Part shown: one piece after another, positions 52,201 to 57,336 of the stretch | How positions within the stretch are numbered: the first letter of the stretch is position 1 | Layout of the letters: each line of letters opens with the position of its first letter | From: Trichobilharzia regenti | Lineage: Eukaryota > Platyhelminthes > Trematoda > Strigeidida > Schistosomatidae | Direction: 5' to 3' | Length of the DNA stretch: 64,000 nucleotides | Assembly: GCA_944472135.2 (NCBI GenBank) | Contig: OX235270.1 | Coordinates: forward strand, 131,793,632-131,857,631 | Position numbers and translations under genes: made by a program | The notes under the pieces: model-generated | Seen by the model: only the letters and a program-made list of their open reading frames with translations | Databases searched by the model: none | What the model was told of the DNA's origin: nothing

Positions 52201-52663
52201 GCCTGCCGGTTTCCTCCAACTATCTAATAACACTTGAAACACCTTATGATTCATTTCGGTTTAAAAAAATTTGATCTAGTCAATTGTTCTAAAATGGACT
52301 TCAGCCGGAGAGTAATGGACACCTTCAGATATTTAAATCATCTCAGTAGATTTTACTGAATTTGATAACATTTCTCGCTTTTTTTTGTTTTGTTCTGCAT
52401 TTTAGAAATACAATTTTGGTGATAACAGTGAAGGGAATATCGCATTCTTACAGCATACCCTTATGGAATTGTGCACTGGTGAATATCAAAATGTTTTAGC
52501 TAAATTAATGCAATTGTCAGCCTATACAAGACTTTCTCGAAATTGCCGAATATTTATGCGCAAACATTTTATCAATGTAACCGATGACACTAAAGTTGAT
52601 GTAAATACAAAAGCAGTTATTGTTAAACTTGTTACAGATATGCGTGAAGCAGAATCATTTTAA
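28216..52663 (+). CDS. NOM1: Nucleolar MIF4G/MA3 protein NOM1 (Sgd1-like), 13 exons
   Basis: Exons 28,216-28,235; 29,304-29,476; 29,522-29,620; 29,677-29,769; 29,829-30,103; 30,233-30,466; 30,507-30,600; 32,584-32,689; 32,750-32,856; 39,137-39,306; 42,043-42,330; 45,385-45,513; 52,406-52,663. All junctions use GT-AG, phases agree, and the sum is 2,046 bp (681 residues plus TAA). Marks of the family: basic N-terminus with GFDYILDF (residues about 64-71), a poly-Glu tract, MIF4G domain from about 175 ([14 protein letters not shown]) to about 400, [12 protein letters not shown], and MA3 domain from about 458 ([12 protein letters not shown]). NOM1/Sgd1 proteins act in the nucleolus in small-subunit rRNA processing with a DEAD-box helicase. 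The exon model is my reconstruction; exon 1 is the least certain. Confidence 0.9.
28316..28797 (+). mobile_element. RTE-B 3' fragment in NOM1 intron 1
   Basis: 5'-truncated sense copy. It encodes the C-terminal region after the RT ([12 protein letters not shown], then [33 protein letters not shown]) with a frameshift near 28,600, and ends CSTRNPREQ followed by an AAT-repeat tail at about 28,785-28,795. The same region is found antisense in the copies at 54,640 and 59,652. Confidence 0.85.
28850..29150 (-). pseudogene. Histone H2B retropseudogene in NOM1 intron 1
   Basis: Antisense and intronless. On the minus strand the N-terminal tail reads [20 protein letters not shown]. After a +1 shift near 29,075 the core reads [32 protein letters not shown], and [19 protein letters not shown], all diagnostic of histone H2B. 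The C-terminal helix (GELAKHAVSEGTKAV in normal H2B) is replaced by unrelated sequence and a stop. Frameshift, lost C-terminus and substitutions (SHCIKKST for AHYNKKST) mark it as dead. Replication-dependent histone genes lack introns, so an origin by DNA duplication is also possible. Confidence 0.85.
29304..30600 (+). CDS. NOM1: NOM1 exons 2-7 (N-terminus and start of MIF4G)
   Basis: Six exons separated by introns of 45, 56, 59, 129 and 40 bp, far shorter than the later introns. Junction checks: GGATTTGATT|ATATATTGG restores GFDYIL; the 29,620/29,677 junction needs the GTGGGT donor to keep frame; for exon 7 only the acceptor at 30,506 avoids a stop and yields [18 protein letters not shown], matching the SLLIFDILKK helix of MIF4G in NOM1. 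The run of ten Glu at about 29,896-29,929 is coding. Confidence 0.9.
30801..31095 (-). mobile_element. Candidate solo LTR in NOM1 intron 7
   Basis: Read on the minus strand, a 295-bp block bounded by TGTGGTGAGAGC and TGTTGTTACA. It has three CCAAT boxes (AACAACCAATCA; plus-strand ATTGG at 30,921, 30,965 and 31,042), a TATA-like TATGTATAAATA near 30,860 and an AATAAA near 30,838: the order promoter-TATA-poly(A) of an LTR. No second copy or clean target duplication is visible here, so LTR identity is inferred. Confidence 0.45.
31560..31795 (+). mobile_element. Hammerhead-type SINE, degenerate
   Basis: Contains the family blocks of the SINEs at 43,061 and 52,016: CTTGACGGGACACCAATTCC, CTTGCTGACGCGTGC, GGCATGAAATCTAGG and GATTGCCTCCAATCA. 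The ribozyme-like core CTGACGC at 31,732-31,738 differs from CTGACGA at the last base; stem II would be GTGC/GCAT, then GAAA at 31,753-31,756. The tRNA-like head is badly eroded. Confidence 0.6.
31796..32583 (+). other. Rest of NOM1 intron 7
   Basis: AT-rich intron sequence with an ATT microsatellite near 31,856-31,895 and no recognisable gene. A 70-codon frame at 32,181-32,393 shows no domain. The segment 30,601-30,800 before the candidate LTR is likewise empty. Confidence 0.6.
32584..32856 (+). CDS. NOM1: NOM1 exons 8-9 (end of MIF4G)
   Basis: Exon 8 (32,584-32,689) begins in the Ala codon split across the intron and reads [17 protein letters not shown], equivalent to VGFSLRKDD of vertebrate NOM1. 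A 60-bp intron separates exon 9 (32,750-32,856), which reads [12 protein letters not shown] at its end. The next intron is 6.3 kb and full of mobile elements. Confidence 0.9.
32937..36480 (-). mobile_element. Chimeric RTE: RTE-A polymerase joined to RTE-B-type endonuclease
   Basis: Antisense, in NOM1 intron 9. The 3' end has a (TGTC)n tail at 32,937. RTE-A coding pieces follow: C-terminus (33,202-33,780), palm with intact YADD (33,834-34,055, [13 protein letters not shown]), RT fingers (34,124-34,645), and linker (35,090-35,408). At about 35,408 homology switches: 35,409-36,280 encodes an endonuclease of the other type ([49 protein letters not shown]), then a 5' untranslated region (36,300-36,480) like that of RTE-B and SINE-A. 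A ~330-bp foreign block sits at 35,655-35,985. Confidence 0.8.
35655..35985. mobile_element. ~330-bp insertion of unknown repeat in chimeric RTE
   Basis: Interrupts the endonuclease between the codons at about 35,650 and 35,990. It has no coding sense. About 35,826-35,960 is homologous, in inverted orientation, to 12,960-13,118 (shared AGACAGTCTTAACATG and ATCGATCCATATATACATAG). It may be a short LTR or other small mobile element; boundaries are approximate and no target duplication is clear. Confidence 0.5.
36481..36556 (-). repeat. tRNA-like head at the 5' end of the chimeric RTE
   Basis: 76 bp that read on the minus strand as a tRNA-like unit: GTGCATCGGTGGCACAGCGG (A box), CTCGCCGACCATGCAC, GGTTCGATCCCCGACC (B box), GACGCAC. 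The ends pair as a 7-bp acceptor-like stem with one mismatch. It is the best preserved example of the head shared by SINE-A and SINE-B. Because it continues directly into the RTE 5' untranslated region I do not call it a functional tRNA gene. Confidence 0.7.
36713..36955 (+). mobile_element. SINE-A copy
   Basis: Head CTGGTGGTTCACTGGTGG, B box GGTCTGGGTTCGATTCCCAG, body with ACTCCTAAACATCGCTTAGC and GAGCAACCCCACTCCGTG, tail CCTATGTTCCACTAGGAAGC and an A-rich end. The tail matches the end of RTE-B (CCTATGTTCCACTAGGAACC). It is in NOM1 intron 9. Confidence 0.75.
36956..37795 (+). other. Intron 9 DNA, nothing recognised
   Basis: AT-rich, no open frame of note, no shared repeat noticed. Confidence 0.6.
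37800..38820 (+). mobile_element. CR1-like LINE 3' fragment, degenerate
   Basis: 5'-truncated relative of the element at 5,280-6,970. The frame at 37,834-38,040 ([20 protein letters not shown]) matches [19 protein letters not shown] there, then decays; the 3' end near 38,755-38,815 keeps ATGCTGAGAATTCCA and GTAATAAAACGC. A SINE-A copy has inserted into its 3' untranslated part at 38,447. Confidence 0.75.
38447..38689 (+). mobile_element. SINE-A copy with 10-bp target duplication
   Basis: Complete copy flanked by AACATGTAAT at 38,437-38,446 and 38,690-38,699. Head CGTGCCTCGGTGGAGCAGCG, B-box region GGGTTTGATCGCTGG-like, body with CACTCCTTTACCTTGCTTGG and GGCTAGCAACTCCATCC, tail GCCCTATGTTCCACTAAG and A-rich end. 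The duplication length fits LINE-type target-primed insertion and gives exact boundaries for the family (243 bp). Confidence 0.85.
39137..39306 (+). CDS. NOM1: NOM1 exon 10 (MIF4G-MA3 linker)
   Basis: Exon starting after TGTGATAG and ending CCTGAA|GTAATT, phase 1 to phase 0. [18 protein letters not shown] is the conserved linker signature (TGRWWIVGSAW in vertebrate NOM1) and is the best single anchor for the gene assignment. Confidence 0.9.
39985..40285 (-). mobile_element. RTE-B 3' fragment, antisense
   Basis: In NOM1 intron 10. Starts with an ATT-repeat tail and GGGTTCCGAGTGGAACATAG (reverse complement of the family's 3' end) and runs to the region of ATTCTTTCTGGTCATTTCATC. It lies head to head with the sense fragment beginning at about 40,300. 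Confidence 0.7.
40300..41180 (+). mobile_element. RTE-B RT palm-to-3' end fragment, sense
   Basis: Encodes, with several stops, [20 protein letters not shown] (active site VDD where ADD is expected), [43 protein letters not shown]-like and CEEEMK, then the family's 3' end near 41,140 and an AAT-repeat tail. 5'-truncated within the palm. Confidence 0.75.
41360..41740 (-). mobile_element. RTE-B RT palm fragment, antisense
   Basis: Antisense frame 41,516-41,734 gives [20 protein letters not shown], the active-site strand of RTE-B (IADD), followed by the region of VNEFN/EVTSF. The + strand frame at 41,354-41,617 that looks membrane-like is its mirror. The next 300 bp before exon 11 hold nothing clear. 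Confidence 0.7.
42043..42330 (+). CDS. NOM1: NOM1 exon 11 (MA3 domain)
   Basis: 288 bp, 96 whole codons, after a TTTTTTTCCCTTAG acceptor. [16 protein letters not shown] and [16 protein letters not shown] and [18 protein letters not shown] follow the MA3 pattern of NOM1 (RRNIFCTIMTS..., EREIIHVLMDCC, NPFYAFLASKFC). The donor is TTTTTG|GTAAGG. Confidence 0.9.
42380..42900 (-). mobile_element. RTE-B C-terminal fragment, antisense
   Basis: In NOM1 intron 11. Antisense reading (42,575-42,844) [20 protein letters not shown] then [20 protein letters not shown] parallels RTE-B's [20 protein letters not shown] and [20 protein letters not shown]. Truncated at both ends. Confidence 0.7.
42985..43395 (+). 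mobile_element. Hammerhead-type SINE, with partial upstream unit
   Basis: A tRNA-like head begins at 43,061 (TGCGCCCGGATAGCTCAGCT). It is followed by the hammerhead-like core CTGACGA at 43,167-43,173, AACTA loop and GAAAC at 43,188, then GATTGCCTCCAACTATC and a 3' part ending near 43,395. The end sequence (ATGACACTAATTAGTATCC) also occurs just upstream at 43,000-43,040, so the element may be a partial tandem dimer. Known relatives are the Smα repeats. Confidence 0.7.
43396..44335 (+). other. Intron 11 DNA, nothing firmly recognised
   Basis: Mostly unassigned. A short SINE-B-like tail (TCGTATCAAGCTGTAATC) stands near 43,795-43,835. No gene is visible. Confidence 0.5.
44340..44760 (-). pseudogene. 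Penelope-like element, GIY-YIG endonuclease fragment
   Basis: Antisense frame 44,363-44,683. [20 protein letters not shown] followed by LSQCVSEH is the Cys-rich GIY-YIG-type endonuclease start of Penelope-like elements (typical form ..Y.F.C.C...YIGRT.R.L..R..EH). Later blocks [22 protein letters not shown] and [11 protein letters not shown] agree with the family. The RT part is absent. Homology may extend a little right of 44,700. Confidence 0.75.
44820..44985 (-). repeat. tRNA-derived repeat, antisense
   Basis: On the minus strand the head reads GGCCCAAGTGGTCTAGTGG, with a canonical A box (TGGTCTAGTGG), then AACGCCTTGGCATT and a B-box-like CTCGAGCCCCAGTGGG. Body sequence continues to about 44,820. 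It differs from the heads of SINE-A, SINE-B and the hammerhead SINE, so it is a third tRNA-derived family or a lone pseudogene. Confidence 0.55.
45385..45513 (+). CDS. NOM1: NOM1 exon 12
   Basis: 129 bp, 43 codons, between CTCTTACAG and [19 protein letters not shown] corresponds to the FQFSIWDKFRDL segment after the MA3 core, and the exon ends in FPLTVLK like LSLSILK of vertebrate NOM1. Confidence 0.85.
45767..46015 (+). mobile_element. SINE-A copy
   Basis: Head GATGGAGCGTCAGTGGTTCC, B box GTCGGGGGTTCGACCCCCGG, body ACACTCCTAAACCTAGCTTAA and GCTAGCGAACCCATCCC, tail AGCTCTATTTTCCTCTAG and an A-rich end. Located in NOM1 intron 12. Confidence 0.75.
46180..46440 (+). mobile_element. Rearranged RTE-B mini-copy (inverted 5' UTR + 3' end)
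   Basis: 46,180-46,296 is RTE-B 5' untranslated sequence in antisense (CCCACACTCAGTCCTCCCTC, AACTAGGCGAGGTT). It is joined directly to the sense 3' end from 46,297 (GAAGAGATCGTGTGAGAA...GAAGCCTTATGTTCCACTTG). An inverted 5' segment next to a normally oriented 3' end is what twin-primed LINE insertion produces. Nothing else is recognised in 46,440-47,045. Confidence 0.65.
47050..47248 (+). mobile_element. RTE-A RT fragment, sense
   Basis: [20 protein letters not shown] and [11 protein letters not shown] correspond to [20 protein letters not shown] and [11 protein letters not shown] of the intact ORF. Frameshifted in an A-run near 47,150. It abuts the 3' end of an antisense RTE-A copy. Confidence 0.75.
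47250..48087 (-). mobile_element. RTE-A 3' fragment, near-duplicate of 24,020-24,660
   Basis: Antisense 3' end and C-terminal region. From about 47,440 to 48,065 it is nearly identical to 24,005-24,630, including private features such as GATGCAGATGCTTCACAGCC and ATCCTTAGTTAGCACTCGACC that other RTE-A copies lack. Homology to RTE-A stops near 48,087; 48,088-48,296 is unassigned. Confidence 0.8.
48297..48782 (+). mobile_element. SINE-B copy split by ~270-bp insertion
   Basis: Head and body at 48,297-48,445 (TGCGTCGGTGGCACAGTGG, CGCTCGCCGACCATGCACAT, CACACCTGATATCAATGG, CTGAAAATTCCATTATGG) and tail at about 48,716-48,782 (AATACGGCGTGGAATCAAGC, CTATAATCAAAA). The DNA between them has no recognised content. 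48,783-49,035 is unassigned intron DNA. Confidence 0.65.
49040..49195 (-). mobile_element. Hammerhead-type SINE, 3' half, antisense
   Basis: Reverse complement of the 3' half of the SINE at 43,061 (CCGATTGCCTCCAACCATC, CTGACTGATAGAATTCAATC, AAAGGACTAGACAC). The other half appears on the far side of the RTE-A insertion at 51,975-52,015, so the LINE seems to have landed inside this SINE. Confidence 0.65.
49199..51970 (-). mobile_element. RTE-A LINE, 5'-truncated, intact ORF, in NOM1 intron 12
   Basis: The best preserved LINE of the window. The 3' end has a (TGTC)n tail at 49,203-49,216 and a 3' untranslated region to about 49,385. The coding frame is open to 51,932 and continues toward the truncation point near 51,970, within the endonuclease. 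Antisense to the host gene. Confidence 0.85.
49386..51932 (-). CDS. RTE-A endonuclease (C-terminal part)-reverse transcriptase, 848 aa
   Basis: Uninterrupted 848 residues. The first ~130 are the C-terminal part of an apurinic endonuclease ([14 protein letters not shown] near 8-21, [23 protein letters not shown]). [21 protein letters not shown] near 340, [20 protein letters not shown], motif [17 protein letters not shown] near 470, [14 protein letters not shown] near 530, and YADD at 574-577. C-terminal region: [59 protein letters not shown]. All RT catalytic residues are present. The N-terminal half of the endonuclease is missing, so the copy should not mobilise itself; the internal methionine start is arbitrary. 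Confidence 0.9.
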   Translation of the reverse strand: MVRKAKRSDIVVLAGDFNAQVGKLCQSEKDVGGTYGAPCQRTDNGDRLLQFCSDNHLFLVSTNFKHKERHCLTWRPPSSNQRWTQIDHIAISYRWRGSVGDCRSFWNTCVDTDHALVRARVCLRLNGRRKQLAVKPSRPQLDQETKSVFEEELAKHISVFDSCAHPEEAWKNIQAAIDTAVKAVNKVNPKVSKNHWISTASSELIDARRLIPASSEFNEERKLHKRKLTKSLRKDREQWWATKAKEMEKASRIGNTRQLFGLIRETGGRRQIISETISEKNGTIISSQDRRLDRWKEHYEEQFNLPTATLNLPSIQHLPEWDINTGPPSLTEVTKAVTNLKLGKAAGPDGMTPEVFKYGGDSLLSGLTEVLGSVWESEEVPSGWCKSLIIPIYKKGDKSSCDNHRGISLTNIVSKVLGSIIMRRLSGAREAQTRESQAGFRPGRGCIDHIFTLRQILEHRHSYRRPTVIIFLDLKAAFDSVDREVLWRCLAVKGIPRKYIALIKALYSYSYSQVRAYGELSSELMTTSGVRQGCPLSPFLFNFIIDVLMDLTLGDFSDSGIDLLPGNNLVDLEYADDIVLLGEDADEMQSLLNTLSRNLRMFGMRFAPAKCKMMLQDWTTSTPSLKIGSEVVEHVDRFTYLGSTISPNGLISDEISARIQGARFAFVSLRRLWRRRDVRLSTKGRVYCSSVRSVLLYGCETWPLRVEDMKRLAVFDHRCLRSISRVKWHNKVSNMEVRRRVLGKQGKSIDEVVKLQRLRWLGHVLRMPSHRLPRRAMLADIGSGWKKASGGQTKTWHQSMKSTTVGLSHVERCRLPGWGPRDGKNLWLETIGDMAQNRSQWRRCIHSL
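51975..52015 (-). repeat. Inverted hammerhead-like core (SINE fragment)
   Basis: On the minus strand 52,015-51,989 reads GATGATGAGCGCCAACTAGC then ACGAAAC: TGATGA, a GCGC/GCAC stem with CAACTA loop, and GAAAC. It appears to be the upstream half of the antisense SINE at 49,040-49,195, separated by the RTE-A insertion. It lies head to head with the sense SINE that starts at 52,016. Confidence 0.6.
52016..52240 (+). mobile_element. Hammerhead-type SINE
   Basis: Starts AAAATATCCACTACAGTCC; tRNA-like head GCGAGCCTGAATAGCTCAGT with a B-box-like GAGTTTGAATCTC; then CTGA (52,157-52,160), a four-base insertion relative to the core, GTGC-CAACTA-GCAC stem-loop (52,168-52,181) and GAAACC (52,182). Ends with GGTTTCCTCCAACTATCTAAT. 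In NOM1 intron 12 just before the last exon. Confidence 0.7.
52406..52663 (+). CDS. NOM1: NOM1 last exon
   Basis: 258 bp from the acceptor TTCTGCATTTTAG to a TAA stop. The C-terminal helices read [12 protein letters not shown] and [14 protein letters not shown], matching RVRFLRKVLSILL and LFISHFLLKN of NOM1. It lies 6.9 kb after exon 12; that intron contains the intact RTE-A ORF in antisense. Confidence 0.9.
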   Translation, partial: KYNFGDNSEGNIAFLQHTLMELCTGEYQNVLAKLMQLSAYTRLSRNCRIFMRKHFINVTDDTKVDVNTKAVIVKLVTDMREAESF

Positions 52664-52743
52664 AAATCCTTTTCCTTCACTTATTGCATTTGTACAACTC
52701 TCTTGTGTAAATTTTTTATCCTGTATTTTCACATATTTACCCA

Positions 52744-52749
52744 AATAAA
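52744..52749 (+). terminator. NOM1: NOM1 polyadenylation signal
   Basis: AATAAA, 81 bp after the stop codon of the last NOM1 exon, the first canonical signal in the 3' flank. Confidence 0.7.
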
Positions 52750-52991
52750 AAAGAAATGTTATCAGTAGAACAACACTGCAACTCTTTGTTATTTTCAGTT
52801 TCCAGACCTTAGTCATTTGTCTTCAGTACATTAGAAAAAAATTACTCGGTTAACAAATATCTTGGAGTGGTTATTTCAAACTTGGTTATTAACTTTATTC
52901 ATGGAAAATTCCCATTGTAACCTATAGAAAATCAAAACATGTAATTCAGTGAAGAGACGCTTTTCAACGAGTTTATTGTCAAGCTATACGA

Positions 52992-52993
<2 letters not shown>

Positions 52994-53050
<57 letters not shown>
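52994..53050. repeat. (AT)n microsatellite
   Basis: About 56 bp of uninterrupted TA dinucleotides downstream of NOM1. Confidence 0.95.
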
Positions 53051-53051
<1 letters not shown>

Positions 53052-54520
53052 ACAAGCGATTTCTCCCCTACCAACCCGACGGAATTCATTTAGAAGTATA
53101 CGCGAATTAAAGCTTTCTTGGCGAGTTAGTGCAAAACAGACGGATTTCTTTCCGCTTGGGTTTTTGCTAGTGGGATAATGGTCCTTGATATTTGATCGTT
53201 TTCTACTCGCCACTCGCCTACCATAGCTTTCGTAGATGCGTAGGGGAGTGGGAGATTGTCAACACTTGAAGTGTAATTTGTGGTTTGTATTAAGGCCGTT
53301 GCACTGCACTTATCAAAGTTAAACCTTTTGCTAGTTAATCGTTTGGTGTGGTTGAAGCGAATGTGGTAACGATAATCATAACATTAAAAATGCTGTTTGG
53401 ATAGTGGTTAGAATAAAAAGCAGTTGACATTATAATGTAAGTTTCTCACACGGTGTTGAAAGTTCGAGGGCGAAATCGTATTGCTTGTGAGTAGGGGATG
53501 TATCAGTAATAAGATGTTTCCCTTGAACTAAAAGCTATTATGCCTCTCAGTTCTGGGAAGGGAGAATTTTACTTATCGACTTACCTTGCAGCGGTCCGTG
53601 GCCGACTATAAGATCTTATGGACAAATCTTCCATAAAATCTCAAAACAAAGTGTATTATCCGCCTTAGGTGGCTGCCTCCTGAGCTCTTCTGTCATGCTA
53701 CACTAATGCTCTTTCTGTTTCAAGAGGAAATTAACCTCCAGAGTGTGGGCAGTTAGTAAGTAATAATGGCCCTCACACATTAAGTTCTAATCAGCAGCCA
53801 CCTTCATCTTGCTTTCTTGTCACCGTTACTCCCACTCCAAAAGTATGCTGTCCGCCTACTTTTAACTCTGGGACCATTAACAACAGGAAAAACACTACCG
53901 ATAGTCTTTCAAAACTACACTGCCAACGCCATATTGGAGTACTGTATGTCCGGACCCTAGGCCTAATCGGGCCACAGGTCGCACTAGCCCGGTGTGTTCT
54001 GGAGACGCGTACACAAGACTCAAGTGTGGTCATTCATTTAACCCATCCTAGTCAATTTGGTGGGTTTACAAATCTCACCTTACTGGTATCATGACGTACT
54101 TTAGCTAGTTCGGGTGGAAGTACTGGTGTAGGGCACTAGGGGATAAAAATTCCTACTTGACTGGATCTCAGTTGACAGTTCTATGTAACCTTTCTTACTG
54201 AACGGATCTCTGAGGAGAGGGAAAGATTGTGATATCCGTCAGTCTTTTTACGTAATATCCACTAACAACCCAACTGACTGCAGTTCGCACGAAGTAAACG
54301 TCGAGTTTTATCAAAAGCTATCTAGTTCGCTGCTGAAGGTGAAGTACTTAGATACAATCACGTCAGTAAGAGATTTCAGTGGTCAAGTAGGAAAGCTGTG
54401 TCAGTGATAAAATTGGGTTGGCGACATCTTTTCAGTTCTATGTCGATGAACCGACAGCGGTATTTCCCTTTTACAGTTCTGTTCAGATAATTGTCTGTTA
54501 CATATCAGCAATAAATTTAT
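53051..54520. other. No gene recognised
   Basis: Downstream flank of NOM1. Open frames are at most about 80 codons without known domains. No repeat shared with the rest of the window was noticed, apart from the ATT run at the right end. Confidence 0.6.
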
Positions 54521-54524
54521 TATT

Positions 54525-54615
54525 ATTATTATTTTTCACTTGGGTTCCGAGTGGAGCATTGGACTTCAACAACTTGTCTGGACTTTGTTCTATTTTCCTC
54601 CGTCGTCTTCAGCTA
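54525..54615 (-). mobile_element. RTE-B 3'-end scrap
   Basis: About 90 bp (CACTTGGGTTCCGAGTGGAG, TCGTCTTCAGC) equivalent to the last part of the RTE-B 3' end in antisense, after an ATT run. Immediately followed by the larger RTE-B copy. Confidence 0.7.
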
Positions 54616-54629
54616 TTTTTATTGTTAAT

Positions 54630-57336
54630 ATTGCTCCCTTGGGTTCCTAGTGGAACATAGGGCTTCAACTGCACGTCTCCATTTTCTTCTGTTTTCTGCT
54701 AAAATTTTCGCTTGTATCCATGTTAATCCATATTCTTTCAACTCCTCTTCACACGATCTCCTCCATATCACCCTTGCACTGACGTCCCACTCGCCGCCTG
54801 CTTCCCTTTCGGCCTGGTTCCACTCGAACAATGGCCTGGCACGCGATGTCACCCGGCGGCGGCCTCCTCAGCGAGTGTCCGATCCATCTCCACTCCATCT
54901 CTTGCATATTTGTTGGTTGGCGATTGGTTCTTGCTTTGTTTGTTCCCATAATTCCTTGTTGGTGATTCTTTCCGGCCATCTGATCTTCAGTATTGAGCCA
55001 GCGAAGACAGTTGTTGGTTGATGAAGGTCTGCAACAGGTTGTTGGAAATATTCTTTGTGACCCACCTGCCAAGTTTCTCATTCGTATAGAAGAACTGACT
55101 GACTTGACGTTTGTATTGAAAATCCGACTGAATTTTGTTGTTGATGCAGAGTGACGAAGATTTCCAGATTGGTTTCAGGTTGATGATGAATGTGTTTCTC
55201 GCCTTCCCGATTCTCGATTTGACATCCTCGTCCGTCCCAACTGCCTGTAGTTGAGACAATTCTCCTTCCCTAGATAAGTGAATGAAGTGACCTCTTTCAA
55301 ATCCCTCCCGTTGATGGTGACTGGCGATGGATGTTGTTGCTGTTGTTGGTTAGTTATTTTCATAACCTCCGTCTTGTCTATGTTCACCTGGAGTCCTGTC
55401 TTTGCTTCTTCTTCAACCAGTTTGTCGGTTTTCGCTTGTAAGTCTTCGATTGTATGTGACATCAAACATAAGTTGCGTGAGAACATCAGCCTCAGTTTTT
55501 GGGTCCTTTTCAACAATTCGGGGGTAATTCTGTGTCGCCCCGCTACCTTTCTGGACTTCAGCAGCCTGATAGCATCCAGGATTTTGGCTTTCATCGGAGG
55601 ATTTGTGTCCACTGGCAGTTCTGTGCGTGCTGTTGATGGTGGTGGTATATGTGGGCGAGTTGCAGGTGATGGTCGACTCAAGAGTCTTTTGAAGTGATAA
55701 GCCCTCTGCTTTATTTGTTTCTCCCCCTTCAGAATTAGGTTCCTTTGAACATCTTTTTTAGGATTCATCATCTACGTTGATCTATTCCCGGATAGCGAGC
55801 AGCCTTGTTATCTGATATAATGTCCTCAGGTCTTTTACCTGCCACCTGCCTTTTCTGCTTCAGTCACCAGCTAGCGTATCGAGGTTGTCTTTTGTCTAAC
55901 CTAGCACTCTTCTTCACTTCTTTATTCAGTGCAGTGTACATTGAACTCAGCTTCTCCTTCTGTTGCTCATCTTTGCATTGGCTCATCTTCTGTTTCACCA
56001 TCCTCTCCTCGCTTCTATTGGCTTCCAGATGGGTGTCCGTTTAGAGCCATTCCTTGTCTTGTCTCTCCTTTCTTCCTAGAAAAACTGTACACATTTCGTT
56101 GAATATCGCCTTCAGAGAGTTCCAGTGTTCTTCCACTCGGGTTCCCTCAGTGATGCCACGTAGTGTCTTTACTTCGCTCTGATCTGTATGTGTAGTGGAG
56201 GTATCCCTTGTACTTTTGTCCTTTAGTTTCTGAATGCTGAACTTGAGTTGTGACCTGTCTCTATTCGTTTTGAGGGATTTCAGCCTCACCTTGAAGGTGC
56301 ATTGAAGTAGATGGTGGTCTGAGGCCACATATGATTGCCTTCTCAACTTTGTATCCAGCAGACTAGCTGTCTCTCCACTTCCTTGAGCAATGGTGAGATG
56401 AAATCTATCTGGTTCGCGATGTGTTCGTCAGGCGAAATCCTTGTTGCTTTGTGTATCCGCGTGCTCGTACACGCTCCTTCCAATAACCAAATCATTGCAA
56501 GCGCAGAAGTCTGAGGACAATACTCTGTCCTCACTCATTTTGCCGAGCCAGAGCCTCTCGACCCCTGATGATTGCTCTCCCTATATTATCAGCTTCCAGT
56601 TTGACGTTATATTACACGTAAGGATTTTGATATCATCATCTGGAATGTTGTCCATTGGTGTTTGTAGTTTTCTGTAAAAATCCTCCTTCTTTTTTGTTAA
56701 GCGTTGTTTGTAGGTGCGTAGCATTGGATATTTGATACCTTCGTTCCTTTGGAGTTGAATCTTACTGTCATGATCCTGGATAAAATTGGTCCGCACTGCA
56801 TTAGGGCTTTGGCTGCCACTGGTGACATCATGACAGCCACTCACTGCCTCAGTTTGCTCGTGGTTGTCGTCTGGGTGACCACATTGGAGTAGATTACTGA
56901 CTCTCCCGTTGACACTTTTGATAATCGACATCCATTCCATATGCTTTCACAGATACCCAGCACTTCTAGGCCATATCTTCGCATTTCTTTGGCTGCCTGG
57001 GAAGCCTTCCCAGTCTCGTACATTGTATAGACATTCCACGTACCCATTCTTATTCTTGCTTTCATCGAGAGAAGACTTATCGGCTGACTGGCTTCCCGAA
57101 GACTTTCACCAGCCCGCTGTGTCATTTCACCTCTTCGATTCCATCAAAGAATAAGACTGTTATTGAAATTTTCGTGTTTCTAATATATTTTCTGTGCGTT
57201 TAAGTTTCTGTAGCAGTTTAAGATGCTTAGTTGTCTAGGGTTGCTATCCCCACACCCGACCCTCCCTCTTTATTCGAGCTTGCGACCGGCTTCAAAACTA
57301 GCAAGCTAGTTAACTAAGCGAGGTTGCAATAACTTC
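54630..57336 (-). mobile_element. RTE-B copy 1, internally deleted
   Basis: Antisense, 2.7 kb. Right to left: 5' untranslated region (57,160-57,336), endonuclease N-terminus (56,841-57,125: RIRMGTWNVYTMYETGK), endonuclease middle and end in shifted frames (56,581-56,940; 56,343-56,534; 56,041-56,346 with SDHHLL), linker, then a frame 55,175-55,771 in which the start of RT (KILDAIRLLKSRKVAGRHRI, TPELLK) is joined directly to the end of the active-site strand (RNLCLMSHTIEDLQ). Roughly 250 codons of RT fingers and palm, including the FADD box, are deleted. The C-terminus and 3' end occupy 54,640-55,170. Confidence 0.85.

Noticed and set aside
52932..53213. ORF with a Tyr-Ile repeat
   Set aside because: It is a translation of the (AT)n microsatellite.
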